A DNA stretch of 64,000 nt from Neisseria sp. Marseille-Q6792. GTDB lineage: Bacteria > Pseudomonadota > Gammaproteobacteria > Burkholderiales > Neisseriaceae. How positions within the stretch are numbered: the stretch's first letter is position 1; the number at the start of each line of letters is the position of its first letter. Positions 8,902-18,176 of this stretch are shown one piece after another. The notes under the pieces are model-generated. The model was not told the origin of the DNA. It did not search any database and worked only from the letters and a program-made list of their open reading frames with translations. The stretch spans positions 496,001-560,000 of the forward strand of contig NZ_OW969598.1 in assembly GCF_943181435.1 (NCBI RefSeq), read 5' to 3'. Made by a program: the position numbers and the translations under genes.

Positions 8902-10134
8902 ATGGACAAATTTATCTGGGCAATGGCGGTATTTTCCGCAATTTTGGCCCTCGTTATCGGCAGCGGCTTTACCGCGCTCGAGTATGTGAAAGAGCCGCCA
9001 CCGGTCGCCTCTTATGCTGCTTCCGCACCGCAAACCGCCGGGGTCAAGCCCTCGGCGCATCCTGCCGGAACGGAATCCCCCGTACTGCCGATTGACGGTT
9101 CAAACTCCGCGCCCGTTTCAAACACCGGCAATGCGGATGGACAGGACGCGCCTGACAGAAACGCAGCCGATACCGTTTCCATCATCGGGGTCGGCGACAT
9201 TATGCTCGGCAGCAATTATCCGGTCGATTACCTGCCCGATACCAATATCCTGAAACACGTCGAATCCGTCTTGCAAGACGCGGACATTACCGTCGGCAAC
9301 CTTGAAGGCACGCTGTTTGACGAAGGCGGTACGCCGAAAAAATGTGCAAATCCCAAAATATGCTATGCATTCCGAACGCCCTCCGCATACGGGCAATACC
9401 TTGCCGACGCGGGATTCGACTACCTCAGCCTCGCCAACAACCATAGCAACGACTTTGGTGCACAAGGCATCACGGCAACGGCAGGCAACCTTGACGAATT
9501 GAACATCAAATATTCGGGCATCGAAAACAGGTTTGAAACCGCCATCCTGAAGAAAAACGGCGTGAGATACGGCTTCGTCTCCTTCGCCCCCAACCTTGCC
9601 GCCGTCAAACTGAACGATTACGCCAAAGTTAGAAAACTGATTCGGAAAACCAAACAGAAAGCCGACATCGTCATTGTGATGTTCCACGGCGGTGCTGAAG
9701 GGAAACAGGCGGAACATTTGCCGTTCGATACCGAAATATTCTATGGAGAAAACAGGGGCAACGTCGTTGAGTTTGCAAGGCTGGCCGTTGATTCCGGTGC
9801 GGATGTCGTATTTGGGCAGGGTCCGCACGTTACACGTGCCATCGAACTTTACCGCGACCGCTTCATCTCTTACAGCAGCGGCAACTTTGCCACCTACGGC
9901 GCAATCAACACCTCCGGCATCAGCGGCATCGCCCCCATTTTCAAAATCATCACCGACAAACAGGGGCGGTTCGTTTCCGGCAACATTATCCCCATCACTC
10001 AAGCTGGCGACAAAATTCCCAAAATCGACCCTGAAAAAACCGTTATTGAGCGGATTATTTATCTGAACCACAGCGATTTCCCCAACGGGAACGGACTGGA
10101 TGTCTCGCCCGACGGCAGCATCACGCGCCGGTAA
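8902..10134 (+). CDS. CapA-like (poly-gamma-glutamate synthesis family) protein
   Basis: A 410-residue protein of the CapA/PgsA metallophosphatase-like family. The first 25 residues (MDKFIWAMAVFSAILALVIGSGFTAL, interrupted here) form an N-terminal membrane anchor. A Pro/Ala/Ser-rich linker to about residue 90 follows, then the CapA domain: IIGVGDIMLGSNY, NLEGTLFD, LANNHSNDFG, MFHGGAEG, GADVVFGQGPHV and ISYSSGNF. In other bacteria such proteins attach or release poly-gamma-glutamate, but no other capBC-type gene is nearby, so the substrate is unknown; a cell-envelope role is inferred. I chose the ATG at 8902 because it begins the membrane anchor. Confidence 0.85.
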   Translation: MDKFIWAMAVFSAILALVIGSGFTALEYVKEPPPVASYAASAPQTAGVKPSAHPAGTESPVLPIDGSNSAPVSNTGNADGQDAPDRNAADTVSIIGVGDIMLGSNYPVDYLPDTNILKHVESVLQDADITVGNLEGTLFDEGGTPKKCANPKICYAFRTPSAYGQYLADAGFDYLSLANNHSNDFGAQGITATAGNLDELNIKYSGIENRFETAILKKNGVRYGFVSFAPNLAAVKLNDYAKVRKLIRKTKQKADIVIVMFHGGAEGKQAEHLPFDTEIFYGENRGNVVEFARLAVDSGADVVFGQGPHVTRAIELYRDRFISYSSGNFATYGAINTSGISGIAPIFKIITDKQGRFVSGNIIPITQAGDKIPKIDPEKTVIERIIYLNHSDFPNGNGLDVSPDGSITRR

Positions 10135-10141
10135 AGAGATA

Positions 10142-10264
10142 TTGGAAATGCCGTCCGAACAAATGCCGTCTGAAAGCCTTTTTTCGGGTTTCAGACGGCA
10201 TTCAAGTTTCAGACGGCATTTTTCAATCGTCAATAATCCACTTTAATCCCCGAGGCTTTTTCCG
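10142..10264. repeat. Duplicated bioB 3' end and terminator (outer copy)
   Basis: This 123-base stretch is nearly identical to 10742-10865. It includes the uptake-sequence terminator and the reverse complement of the last codons of bioB (KASGIKVDY and stop). Similarity to intact bioB ends near 10264, where unrelated sequence starts. It is therefore a second, truncated copy of the bioB tail. Confidence 0.88.
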
Positions 10265-10278
10265 CTCCGCCCGTGCCG

Positions 10279-10554
10279 CTACAAGAATGAAACAGCAATT
10301 TTAGCAATACAGATATACGGTAAAAACCTCAACCAACGGTCTGTTCGACAGAAAAACCATATAAATGCCAATACGAAGCATACAGCCCATACGCCCCAAG
10401 ATGTTTCCGACAGCAGCATATGGATAGTTTTACCGTCGGTAATCAGCAGCAGGAGCGTAAACGGCAACGACATCAATAAAGTCCCCCATCGGTTTTTGAC
10501 AAAGGGGAGGCGTTCGTCAAGAAACATCAGAAAGTCGATAATTTTTTCCGGCAT
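10279..10554 (-). CDS. Small membrane protein, unknown
   Basis: A 91-residue protein beginning MPEKIIDFLMFLDERLPFV, with two or three hydrophobic segments (around WGTLLMSLPFTLLLLI, WGVWAVCFVLAFIWFF and FLPYICIAKIAVSFL). I do not recognise the family. It lies in the foreign DNA that splits the duplicated bioB tail. Its ATG is 7 bases after the stop of the upstream fragment (TGACAGGTTATG), which suggests translational coupling to a gene whose 5' part has been lost. A small toxin-neutralising or membrane-stress role is possible but unsupported. Confidence 0.55.
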   Translation of the reverse strand: MPEKIIDFLMFLDERLPFVKNRWGTLLMSLPFTLLLLITDGKTIHMLLSETSWGVWAVCFVLAFIWFFCRTDRWLRFLPYICIAKIAVSFL

Positions 10555-10560
10555 AACCTG

Positions 10561-10737
10561 TCAAATTCCCATAAGCTCCATTTCCAAAGCCGACCGCCAA
10601 TCCAATGCGGCGGCAGCGATACAAACACGATAGTGCCTGTCTTTTACTATCGTTTCAATCCATTTTTCGATCTTCCGGCTCGAACTGCAAGGGATACAGG
10701 TCGGGCTTTTCCAAATGCCGTCTGAAGCTCGTCAGGA
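10561..10737 (-). pseudogene. bioB tail remnant joined to the end of an unknown gene
   Basis: Bases 10665-10737 resemble the bioB segment coding for [13 protein letters not shown] but hold an extra stretch with an uptake sequence. Just downstream on the minus strand an open frame continues as IEKWIETIVKDRHYRV to the stop at 10561 (ending MELMGI). This is the 3' tail of a gene with no visible 5' part, joined to a second copy of bioB sequence. It is a recombination scar, not a working gene. Confidence 0.65.
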
Positions 10738-10760
10738 TTCTTTGGAAATACCGTGAACAA

Positions 10761-10820
10761 ATGCCGTCTGAAAGCCTTTTTTCGGGTTCCAGACGGCATT
10801 CAAGTTTCAGACGGCATTTT
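10761..10820 (-). terminator. bioB terminator with three uptake sequences
   Basis: One ATGCCGTCTGAA is followed by two inverted copies (near 10790 and 10808), so two alternative hairpins can form after the bioB stop codon. The same three-copy layout recurs at 10163-10220. Confidence 0.75.
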
Positions 10821-10827
10821 TCAATCG

Positions 10828-11880
10828 TCAATAATCCACTTTAATCCCAGAGGCTTTTTCCACTTCGGCGACCTCGTCTTCCAGCTCAAACTGCAAGGGA
10901 TACAGGTTAAGCTTTTCCATCAGGATTCTATCGCCGTCCTCATCAGGATTGCCTGTGGTCAACAGCTTGTCGCCGTAAAAAATCGAGTTTGCGCCCGCCA
11001 TGAAGCACATTGCCTGCATTGCTTCAGGCATATTGCTGCGCCCTGCCGAGAGGCGGACATAACTTTGCGGCATGGTAATCCGCGCTACGGCAATCGTGCG
11101 GACAAATTCAGTCCAATCCAAATCTTCCGCATCAGCCAGCGGCGTGCCTTCCACTTTGACCAGCTGGTTAATCGGTACGCTTTCGGGCTGCGGGTCAAGG
11201 TTGGCTAGACTGGCAATCAGTCCTGCACGCTCGGCACGAGTTTCGTTCATGCCGACGATGCCGCCGCAGCAGATTTTCAAACCGGCGTTGCGGACTTTGC
11301 CCAAGGTATCCATGCGGTCTTCGTGTTTACGGGTATGGATGATGTCGTTGTAGCGTTCCGGATCGGTATCAAGGTTGTGGTTGTAATAATCCAAGCCTGC
11401 CTCTTTAAAGTCTTCCGCCATGCCGTCTTCGAGCATACCGAAGGTACCGCAGGTTTCCATGCCCAATCCCTTGACGGCTTTGATGATTGCGGAAACCGTT
11501 TCCACGTCTTTAGGTTTGGGGCCGCGCCATGCCGCACCCATGCAGAAACGGCTGGCACCGCGCGATTTGGCGATTTTGGCTTTTTCGACGATTTCATCCA
11601 CATCCATCATCTGCTCTTTGCCCAGATTGGTATTGTGGTGCGCCGATTGCGGACAGTAGGCGCAATCTTCGGGACAGCCGCCGGTTTTGATCGACAACAA
11701 AGTGGAAAGCTGGATTTCTCGCGGATTGAAATTCGTTCTGTGAACCTCTGCCGCGCGATAGACCAAATCCAGAAAAGGAAGTTCAAAAAGTGCCTCTATA
11801 TCACATTTTTTCCAATAACGAGCAGTAGGATGCGGCTTGCGCTCAGTTTGGCGGCGTAAAGCAACCGGTGAAACAGTCAT
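10828..11880 (-). CDS. bioB: Biotin synthase
   Basis: A radical-SAM enzyme that inserts sulfur into dethiobiotin, the last step of biotin synthesis, in the cytoplasm. From the preferred start [14 protein letters not shown] it is 350 residues. The radical-SAM cluster is in [13 protein letters not shown] (Cys 69, 73 and 76). The motifs YYNHNLDT and [12 protein letters not shown] belong to the auxiliary [2Fe-2S] and substrate site. An ATG five codons upstream has no Shine-Dalgarno, whereas a weak AGAGA precedes 11880. It is monocistronic. Its 3' end is duplicated downstream. Confidence 0.96.
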   Translation of the reverse strand: MTVSPVALRRQTERKPHPTARYWKKCDIEALFELPFLDLVYRAAEVHRTNFNPREIQLSTLLSIKTGGCPEDCAYCPQSAHHNTNLGKEQMMDVDEIVEKAKIAKSRGASRFCMGAAWRGPKPKDVETVSAIIKAVKGLGMETCGTFGMLEDGMAEDFKEAGLDYYNHNLDTDPERYNDIIHTRKHEDRMDTLGKVRNAGLKICCGGIVGMNETRAERAGLIASLANLDPQPESVPINQLVKVEGTPLADAEDLDWTEFVRTIAVARITMPQSYVRLSAGRSNMPEAMQAMCFMAGANSIFYGDKLLTTGNPDEDGDRILMEKLNLYPLQFELEDEVAEVEKASGIKVDY

Positions 11881-12038
11881 GGTGTGTTCTCTCATGTTTG
11901 ACAGTGTCGCAATGGCACTGCCGGCTTTACCGTCGGCGTAATGACGACGGCTGCGGGTTCGTCATACTATTAGTACCTGCAAGTGTAGCGCGTTTAAAAA
12001 TACGGGGCAAACGGTTTTTATCCCTGCCTTGCATACGT

Positions 12039-12075
12039 AAAAATGCCGTCTGAACGGTTTCAGACGGCATTTTTG
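12039..12075 (-). terminator. Inverted uptake-sequence terminator after mpl
   Basis: An AAAAATGCCGTCTGAA / TTCAGACGGCATTTTT stem-loop 9 bases after the mpl stop codon, with a T run on the minus strand. Confidence 0.85.
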
Positions 12076-12083
12076 CTTTCTGA

Positions 12084-13460
12084 CTATCTTAAAGCTTCCA
12101 GCAGCTTCCCGTGTATTCCGCCGAAACCGCCATTGCTCATCACCAAAATATGGTCGCCTGCTTCGGTATGTTTCACGATTTCGGCAACGAAGGCATCGAA
12201 ATCTTTACCGACGTGCAGCTTGCCGCCCAACGGCGCGAGGGTTTCGGCAACGTCCCAGTTCACGCCGCCGGCGTAGCAGAACACTTGGTCGGCATCTCTG
12301 AGGCTTTCGGGCAAGGCGGCTTTCATGGTGCCGAGTTTCATGGTGTTGGAACGCGGCTCGAGGACGGCAAGGATGCGGGCGTTTCCGACGCGCTGACGCA
12401 GGCCTTCGATGGTGGTTTCGATGGCGGTCGGATGGTGGGCGAAGTCGTCGTAAACGGTGATGCCGTTTACCGTGCCTTTGATTTCCATGCGGCGTTTGAC
12501 GTTTTTAAACGCGCTCAAGGCTTCGCAAGCCGTCTGAATATCGACTCCGGCATGACGTGCGGCGGCGATGACGGCGAGCGCGTTCATGCGGTTGTGTCCG
12601 CCCATCAAATCCCATGCGACGTGTCCGGCTTTTTTGCCGTCAAGCAATACGTCGAACGAGCCGTCGGTATTGACTTCGCCGACCTGCCAGCCGTGTTCGG
12701 TACCGAATTTTTCCACCGGCGTCCAGCAGCCTTTATCCAAAGTATCCTGCAAGCTTTGCTGCTGTCCGTTGCAGACGATTAGGCCTTCAGACGGCACGGT
12801 GCGCACAAGGTGGTGGAACTGGGTCTGTATCGCGCCCAAATCGGCAAAGATGTCGGCGTGGTCGAATTCCAGATTGTTCAACACGGCGGTACGCGGGCGG
12901 TAATGCACGAATTTGGAGCGTTTGTCGAAAAAGGCGGTGTCGTATTCGTCGGCTTCGATGACGAAAAACGGCGATTTGCTGTTCGGGTCTTGACGCGGCG
13001 TTTGCGGCAGTCGGGCGGAAACGCTGAAGTTTTCGGGTACGCCGCCAATGAGGAAGCCCGGCGCGAGTCCGGCATATTCCAAGACCCATGCAAGCATGGA
13101 AGCGGTGGTCGTTTTGCCGTGCGTCCCCGCCACGCCGAGTACCCAATGATGATGCAACACGTTTTCCGACAGCCATTGCGGACCAGAAATATAAGGCAGG
13201 CCGCGGTTCAAAATCGCTTCAACCACATCCATCCCGCGCCTAGCGACATTGCCGATAACGTAGATATCGGCTTTAAATTCGTCCAACTGCGCGGCGTCGA
13301 AACCTTCGTGTACGCCTATACCCAAGGCTTCGAGCTGGGTGCTCATCGGCGGATACATCTTCGCGTCGCAACCGCTGACTTTAAACCCCGCTTCTTTGGC
13401 AATGGCGGCCACTCCGCCCATAAACGTGCCGCCGATACCGATAATGTGGATGTGTTTCAT
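12084..13460 (-). CDS. mpl: UDP-MurNAc:tripeptide (murein peptide) ligase
   Basis: Recycles peptidoglycan by joining L-Ala-gamma-D-Glu-meso-DAP to UDP-N-acetylmuramate with ATP in the cytoplasm. The 458-residue protein is full length for Mpl. It shows the Rossmann start MKHIHIIGIGGTFMGGVA, the Mur-ligase ATP loop GVAGTHGKTTTASM, and VYDDFAHHPTAI plus the C-terminal PRSNTMK region. The GGTFMGG signature separates Mpl from MurC. Neisseria sheds much peptidoglycan, so recycling is relevant to the host response. Confidence 0.96.
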   Translation of the reverse strand: MKHIHIIGIGGTFMGGVAAIAKEAGFKVSGCDAKMYPPMSTQLEALGIGVHEGFDAAQLDEFKADIYVIGNVARRGMDVVEAILNRGLPYISGPQWLSENVLHHHWVLGVAGTHGKTTTASMLAWVLEYAGLAPGFLIGGVPENFSVSARLPQTPRQDPNSKSPFFVIEADEYDTAFFDKRSKFVHYRPRTAVLNNLEFDHADIFADLGAIQTQFHHLVRTVPSEGLIVCNGQQQSLQDTLDKGCWTPVEKFGTEHGWQVGEVNTDGSFDVLLDGKKAGHVAWDLMGGHNRMNALAVIAAARHAGVDIQTACEALSAFKNVKRRMEIKGTVNGITVYDDFAHHPTAIETTIEGLRQRVGNARILAVLEPRSNTMKLGTMKAALPESLRDADQVFCYAGGVNWDVAETLAPLGGKLHVGKDFDAFVAEIVKHTEAGDHILVMSNGGFGGIHGKLLEALR

Positions 13461-13521
13461 CAGAGTTCCCTAATCGTTCAAATTCTATTGTTCAACACCG
13501 TCATGGTTGATTCGGTTTCAA

Positions 13522-13824
13522 TCAATGCGTCTTTGCACCGGTATTCGAAGCATCCTTATGCGTATTCTCTTTCGAATTTTGGATGTGTTCGTCCTTCCTC
13601 ATATCCAAATTGTCATCAGCCCCTGTGTTTTCCGCCCTGTCTTTTACTGCCGGCCTAACCGAACTGTATACCTGATCACGCCCCAAGCCCGCGTTAGTAC
13701 AATGTTTTCTCGGAGTTTGGCTGTAACTGACCTTACCGTTTTGACGGCATTCATACACTGCCGCAGATGCCGTCTGAACCGCCACAGCCAGCATCAGCCC
13801 CGCAATAATTTTAGATGTTTTCAT
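13522..13824 (-). CDS. Small secreted protein, DUF4124-like
   Basis: A 100-residue protein with a clear signal peptide (MKTSKIIAGLMLAVAVQTASA, interrupted here, cleavage after ASA) and a short mature domain starting AVYECRQNGKVSYSQTPRKHC. The pattern of a hydrophobic start, Y-x-C, G-x-x-x-Y-S and a second Cys resembles DUF4124 periplasmic proteins. The rest is hydrophilic and low complexity (many Asp, Asn, Lys). It lies 12 bases after the small membrane-protein gene at 13837, on the same strand, so they probably share a transcript. The function is unknown. Confidence 0.7.
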   Translation of the reverse strand: MKTSKIIAGLMLAVAVQTASAAVYECRQNGKVSYSQTPRKHCTNAGLGRDQVYSSVRPAVKDRAENTGADDNLDMRKDEHIQNSKENTHKDASNTGAKTH

Positions 13825-13836
13825 ATCAAGACTCCT

Positions 13837-14034
13837 TCAAAACCATTTCCACCATATCCAAAACAAAGCCGCCACCATGACGGCATTGGACAATATGATG
13901 GCTTTCCACTGCCCATCCTTCCGCAATGCCGCCTTCTTGGGCTTCAAAACGCCGCCATAAAAAAACGGCGATAGCAGCATAGAAGCGATACATAAGAAAA
14001 TCAATACGCCGTAATAAATTTTTTCAGACGGCAT
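13837..14034 (-). CDS. Small membrane protein, unknown
   Basis: A 65-residue protein beginning MPSEKIYYGVLIFLCIASM with two predicted membrane helices (residues about 7-27 and 45-63). Its start codon is the ATG of an uptake sequence, and the Shine-Dalgarno AGGA sits 7 bases upstream, so the uptake sequence encodes its first four residues. It starts 9 bases after the rRNA methyltransferase stop codon, so it is likely in that operon. I do not recognise the family. Confidence 0.65.
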   Translation of the reverse strand: MPSEKIYYGVLIFLCIASMLLSPFFYGGVLKPKKAALRKDGQWKAIILSNAVMVAALFWIWWKWF

Positions 14035-14043
14035 TTCTTTTCC

Positions 14044-14829
14044 TCAATACGCCGCCCGTTGGCGCATCTGTTCAAACAGGCAAACTGTCGCCGCCATCGC
14101 GACATTTAAAGACTCGGTTGCATCGTGCATCGGAATCCTGACACACTTGTCCGCCCTGTCTAAAACTGCTTTACCGACACCCGCACCTTCGTTGCCAAAC
14201 ACCCAGGCTGTCGGTCCGCACAAATCTTCGCCATACAGAACCGTCTGCTTTTCCTCACGCAACGCGGTGGCAAACACACGGTCTTCATAGCGCGCCAACC
14301 ATATTTCCAAATCCGCCTGCGGATAAATGTCCAACAAGAAATGCGCGCCCATACCTGCGCGTAATACCTTGGGCGACCAAACATCCGCTGAACCCCTGCC
14401 CAAAACGACTGTGCCGATTCCCGCCGCCGCCGCGCTCCGCAACACCGTGCCGACATTGCCGGGGTCTTGCACGCCGTCCAAAACCACACAGTCGCCTTTG
14501 TCCGGCAAGGTTCCACCCAATGGGATATCAATCAGTGCAAGTATATCGTCTGCACAACTCAAGCTGCTGACTTTTTTCAATATGCCGTCTGAAACGGAAA
14601 AAATCCTGTCTTCCGGCAAAACCGCTGTCAATTTACGGACTTCTTCAGACGGCATTTTAGCTTCGGGAATATATACCCCGACCGGCTTTCTGCCGGATTG
14701 CAGGAAAACCTGAAGCAGGTGGACGCCCTCCAAAACGGTTTGGGCATACTGCCGTCTGAACTTTCCTTGCGACAACAGGCGGTGCAGGTGTCTGATGTGT
14801 TCATTATTTGGCGAACTGATTTGCTTCAC
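14044..14829 (-). CDS. TrmH/SpoU-family RNA 2'-O-methyltransferase
   Basis: A SAM-dependent RNA ribose methyltransferase acting on rRNA or tRNA in the cytoplasm. Of 261 residues, the N-terminal 90 form a substrate-binding L30e-like domain (LEGVHLLQVFLQSGRKPVGVY). The SPOUT knot follows with motif 1 DGVQDPGNVGTVLRSAAAAG, motif 2 WVFGNEGAGV and motif 3 IPMHDATESLNVAMAAT. These are all three SpoU motifs. The exact target nucleotide cannot be read from sequence. It leads an operon with the small genes at 13837 and 13522. Confidence 0.88.
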   Translation of the reverse strand: MKQISSPNNEHIRHLHRLLSQGKFRRQYAQTVLEGVHLLQVFLQSGRKPVGVYIPEAKMPSEEVRKLTAVLPEDRIFSVSDGILKKVSSLSCADDILALIDIPLGGTLPDKGDCVVLDGVQDPGNVGTVLRSAAAAGIGTVVLGRGSADVWSPKVLRAGMGAHFLLDIYPQADLEIWLARYEDRVFATALREEKQTVLYGEDLCGPTAWVFGNEGAGVGKAVLDRADKCVRIPMHDATESLNVAMAATVCLFEQMRQRAAY

Positions 14830-14902
14830 TTTACAGCCTTTTCAAGAATATATAATCGGACGGTACCCAATCGCCCACTAAGTAACAGCGATTCCGATTC
14901 CA

Positions 14903-16213
14903 TCAAAATAAAACGGGAAAATCCGGATGTACGGGTAAAATGCCGTCTGAAACGGACAATCGGAAATCGGTACAGCAATTTGCCAACGCAAGAGGACGGT
15001 TTTCCCTATCGGCTACAACCGGCCAAAACGTGCGTAAGGCGGGTAAAACCCGTTTTTCCTGAAGGATTTTCTTCATGTTTTTATGAATCCCGCCTATGGT
15101 CATGCTGTCCGACGGCAAAATCGGCCGTAAAATCCCGTCCTGCTCCAAAAGATGCTCAGGAAGCCCAAACGGATGACGTTTTAAAACAAATCCCTGCCCC
15201 GTCAATATTTCCCTTAAATTTCCACTTATTTGCCTGTCTTTCAAAAACAGTAGTTTATCCATTTTTTTCAATTGGAACACAAACAGCCTGCCTGCATAAT
15301 GATGCAATTCGAAGCCTTGCAAGCTCCAACGTCCGGTTTTTGCCTCTGCCAAAACGCGGGCAATATCGGCAAGGGCATTCTGATTGGGTAAGGGAACCCC
15401 ATTTTCCTTCAAAAAATACCGCAAAATATGAGTTCTCCGACGAGGAGAAAACGTCAGCCACCGCGCCGTGTCAAAATAACCGTCCCCGCAAACCCAACGG
15501 CAGTCTTGAACGACAACTTCATCCAATAAAGCCAAATCTTCCTGCAAAACACGGATATTGTTCAACACATGACGGTCAAAATCAGGAATTCTTGCCGACA
15601 ACTCAGGCAGAGCACTATGCCGGAACCAGTTTCGCAAATAACCTGTATCGGTATTGCTTTCATCCTCGATGTTCGACAAACCCTGTCTTTCCGCATAATC
15701 CTGCAATTCTTGGCGCGAAAAAGGCAGCAAAGGCCGCCAGATTATGCCCCTCGTACCTAAAGGACGTACAGACGGCATAGAGGACAAAGCGCGCAATCCG
15801 CCGCCGCGCGCGACCGCCAGCATAAAGGTTTCGATTTGGTCGTCCCGATGGTGTGCCAAAGCAAGAATGTCAAATTCTTTCTCCGAAAATACGGCATAAC
15901 GCTTCTGCCTTGCCGCCGCCTCAATACCCAAACCGTTTTTTTCCACACAGACCTTAACCGTTTCCAGCCTTACGCCCAGTGTATCGCAATAATTCCGGCA
16001 GAAATCCGCCCAAGCGTCAGCATGAGGACTCAATCCGTGGTGGATGTGCAAAGCCTCAGGAATAAAGCCGCCCTTTTTTCCGGCGTAAACAAGCAAGTGC
16101 AGCAAGACCACAGAATCCAAACCGCCGCTTAATGCTACCGCAATTTTTTGCCCATCCACCCCTTGAGGGAAACAGTTTCTCAATTGCTGTTCAAAAACAT
16201 CCAAGGTCAACAC
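14903..16213 (-). CDS. tilS: tRNA(Ile)-lysidine synthase
   Basis: Adds lysine to C34 of the tRNA-Ile(CAU) anticodon so that it reads AUA; essential, cytoplasmic. The PP-loop IAVALSGGLDSVVLLH marks the N-terminal ATPase domain, HHRDDQIETFMLAVARGGG is the TilS signature, and a C-terminal RNA-binding region follows. The open frame reaches a TTG at 16240, but that codon is inside the accA terminator hairpin, so I take the GTG at 16213 (436 residues), preceded by GGA. A TTG four bases later is also possible. Transcription therefore probably starts after or reads through the accA terminator. Confidence 0.9.
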   Translation of the reverse strand: MLTLDVFEQQLRNCFPQGVDGQKIAVALSGGLDSVVLLHLLVYAGKKGGFIPEALHIHHGLSPHADAWADFCRNYCDTLGVRLETVKVCVEKNGLGIEAAARQKRYAVFSEKEFDILALAHHRDDQIETFMLAVARGGGLRALSSMPSVRPLGTRGIIWRPLLPFSRQELQDYAERQGLSNIEDESNTDTGYLRNWFRHSALPELSARIPDFDRHVLNNIRVLQEDLALLDEVVVQDCRWVCGDGYFDTARWLTFSPRRRTHILRYFLKENGVPLPNQNALADIARVLAEAKTGRWSLQGFELHHYAGRLFVFQLKKMDKLLFLKDRQISGNLREILTGQGFVLKRHPFGLPEHLLEQDGILRPILPSDSMTIGGIHKNMKKILQEKRVLPALRTFWPVVADRENRPLALANCCTDFRLSVSDGILPVHPDFPVLF

Positions 16214-16231
16214 AATTTTTTTCCGACAAAG

Positions 16232-16263
16232 AAAAAGCAAGCAGTTTCAAACAAACTGCTTGC
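16232..16263 (-). terminator. Rho-independent terminator of accA
   Basis: A perfect 11-bp stem (GCAAGCAGTTT/AAACTGCTTGC) with a 5-base loop, followed by five T on the minus strand, 18 bases after the accA stop. It separates accA from tilS. Confidence 0.88.
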
Positions 16264-16280
16264 CGCTGGTTCCATTTAAA

Positions 16281-17240
16281 TTATTGCTCAGAAAATTTGC
16301 CGTAAGCCATAATGCGGTCGAAACGGCGCGAAAGCAAATCGGAAATCGGCATACTTTGAGCATCATGCAACTGTTTTTCCAAAACAGTTTTGACATTTCC
16401 CATAGTCTGCCCGAAATCCCTATGCGCGCCGCCCAATGGTTCTTTAATGACGGTATCGACCAAGTCCAGCTTTTGCAGGCGGTCGGCAGTAATGCCCAAG
16501 GCTTGTGCCGCATCCGCCGCTTTTTCGGCAGTTTTCCATAAGATGGAAGCGCATCCCTCAGGGGAAATAACGGAATAGGTCGAATATTGCAGCATATTGA
16601 CGTAATCGCCCACCGCGACCGCCAGCGCACCACCCGAGCCCCCTTCTCCGATGACGGTACACAAAACCGGAACGCGCAGGCGCGTCAGTTCGTACAAATT
16701 TTTACCGATAGCCTCGGACTGCCCGCGTTCTTCCGCGCCGATGCCGGGATACGCGCCCGGCGTATCGATAAAGGTCATGACGGGCAAGCCGAATTTCTCA
16801 GCCGTTTTCATCAGGCGCAGGGCTTTGCGGTAGCCCTCGGGGCGCGGCATACCGAAGTTGCGGCGGATTTTTTCTTTAGTATCGCGCCCCTTCTGATGGC
16901 CTACCACTACAACGCTCTGTCCGTTAAACCGTGCCAATCCGCCTATAATCGCATGGTCGTCGGCAAAATGACGGTCTCCGTGCAGTTCTTCAAAATCGGT
17001 AAACAATGCCTCAATGTAATCCAAAGTATAGGGACGCTGCGGATGCCGGGAAACCTGTGAAATTTGGGCAGGCGTAAGTTTGCTGAAAATAGACTTGGTT
17101 AAATCATCGCTTTTTTTCTGCAAACGGTGTATTTCATCCGAAATATCGACGGCGGATTCATCCTGAACAAAACGCAGTTCGTCGATTTTTCCGGTCAGTT
17201 CGGCTATGGGTTGTTCAAAATCCAAAAAAACAGGTTTCAT
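16281..17240 (-). CDS. accA: Acetyl-CoA carboxylase, carboxyltransferase alpha subunit
   Basis: With AccD it moves the carboxyl group from biotin to acetyl-CoA to make malonyl-CoA, the first committed step of fatty acid synthesis. The 319-residue cytoplasmic protein has the family start [19 protein letters not shown] and the crotonase-like motifs [20 protein letters not shown] and [15 protein letters not shown]. The length matches E. coli AccA. It is monocistronic with a strong terminator. The biotin-dependent pathway links it loosely to bioB in the same window. Confidence 0.97.
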   Translation of the reverse strand: MKPVFLDFEQPIAELTGKIDELRFVQDESAVDISDEIHRLQKKSDDLTKSIFSKLTPAQISQVSRHPQRPYTLDYIEALFTDFEELHGDRHFADDHAIIGGLARFNGQSVVVVGHQKGRDTKEKIRRNFGMPRPEGYRKALRLMKTAEKFGLPVMTFIDTPGAYPGIGAEERGQSEAIGKNLYELTRLRVPVLCTVIGEGGSGGALAVAVGDYVNMLQYSTYSVISPEGCASILWKTAEKAADAAQALGITADRLQKLDLVDTVIKEPLGGAHRDFGQTMGNVKTVLEKQLHDAQSMPISDLLSRRFDRIMAYGKFSEQ

Positions 17241-17447
17241 AAAATGAAGCTCTCATCAACAGATTCTGCCGTTATCATACGCTATTTGCGCATATTACGC
17301 AGTTAATTTATTGCCGCAGACCGTTTCCCGCCCCCTATTTTTATATTCAGGAGAATGGGAAACAAAGGATTAGTGTATATATACTAGTTATAAAACTGCG
17401 TATCTTATGCTAAACTCAAAACAAATTCAATTGCTTCAAAAATCATA

Positions 17448-17849
17448 ATGAAAGATAACAATGATGCTTCCACCATACGACTGGACAAATGGCTGTGGGC
17501 CGCACGCTTTTTCAAAACTCGGTCGTTGGCACAAAAACACATCGAACTGGGCAGGGTTCAGGTAAACGGTTCAAAGGTTAAAAACAGCAAATCCGTCGGC
17601 ATCGGCGATATTATCGAGCTGACGCTCAATTCCCTACCCTATAAGATTGAAGTTAAAGGTTTAAACAATCAACGCCGTCCGGCATCGGAGGCGCGTTGCC
17701 TTTATGAAGAAGACCGGGCAACGGCAGACTTGAGGGAAAAACGCAGGCAGCTCGACGAATTCAGCCGTATCAGCCATGCCTATCCCGACGGCAGGCCGAC
17801 CAAGCGTGACCGCCGCCAACTGGATAAAATGAAAAAAGGAAGCTGGTAG
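17448..17849 (+). CDS. hslR: Hsp15-like S4-domain RNA-binding protein
   Basis: HslR/Hsp15 binds free 50S subunits carrying a nascent chain and helps ribosome-associated quality control. The 133-residue protein has an N-terminal S4 domain (IRLDKWLWAARFFKTRSLAQK ... GRVQVNG, residues 9-50) and a basic C-terminal tail (RDRRQLDKMKKGSW). The size and the tail match Hsp15. It is read from its own promoter region, divergent from accA, with a 207-base spacer holding an AT-rich palindrome near 17375 (GTATATATAC). Confidence 0.9.
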   Translation: MKDNNDASTIRLDKWLWAARFFKTRSLAQKHIELGRVQVNGSKVKNSKSVGIGDIIELTLNSLPYKIEVKGLNNQRRPASEARCLYEEDRATADLREKRRQLDEFSRISHAYPDGRPTKRDRRQLDKMKKGSW

Positions 17850-17902
17850 TCCGATTCCGTTTCCAGAGGGCGTCCAGATTCCAGACGGTAACGGTAAATG
17901 GT

Positions 17903-18100
17903 CTAACTTGCTTCATTTATCCATGCCTGCTGCACGGCTTCAAGAATACGCTCTCCGCAACGAGCCGGATCATCGTCGAATTCAGGAAGCGCCATAATCA
18001 AATCCCGTAATTGGGTAAAGCGCAGGATTTTGGGGTCGATATCTTCGCCGTGAAGGTCGTAAAGGTCTTCAGCGATACGTTGTGTGTCTGTCCATTTCAT
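17903..18100 (-). CDS. iscX: Fe-S cluster assembly protein IscX
   Basis: A 65-residue acidic protein, MKWTDTQRIAEDLYDLHGE, with the IscX/YfhJ features: N-terminal winged-helix fold and acidic patch (ALPEFDDDP, ending QQAWINEAS). IscX binds IscS and tunes Fe-S cluster assembly. It belongs to the same system as fdx and hscA further along the minus strand, though unrelated genes now lie between them. Confidence 0.93.
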   Translation of the reverse strand: MKWTDTQRIAEDLYDLHGEDIDPKILRFTQLRDLIMALPEFDDDPARCGERILEAVQQAWINEAS

Positions 18101-18176
18101 ATTAATTCTCCTGTATTTTCCGGCTTTTCAACCGTATAGAATATGTTCCAAATGCATACCCGCCAAGGATAGCTGA

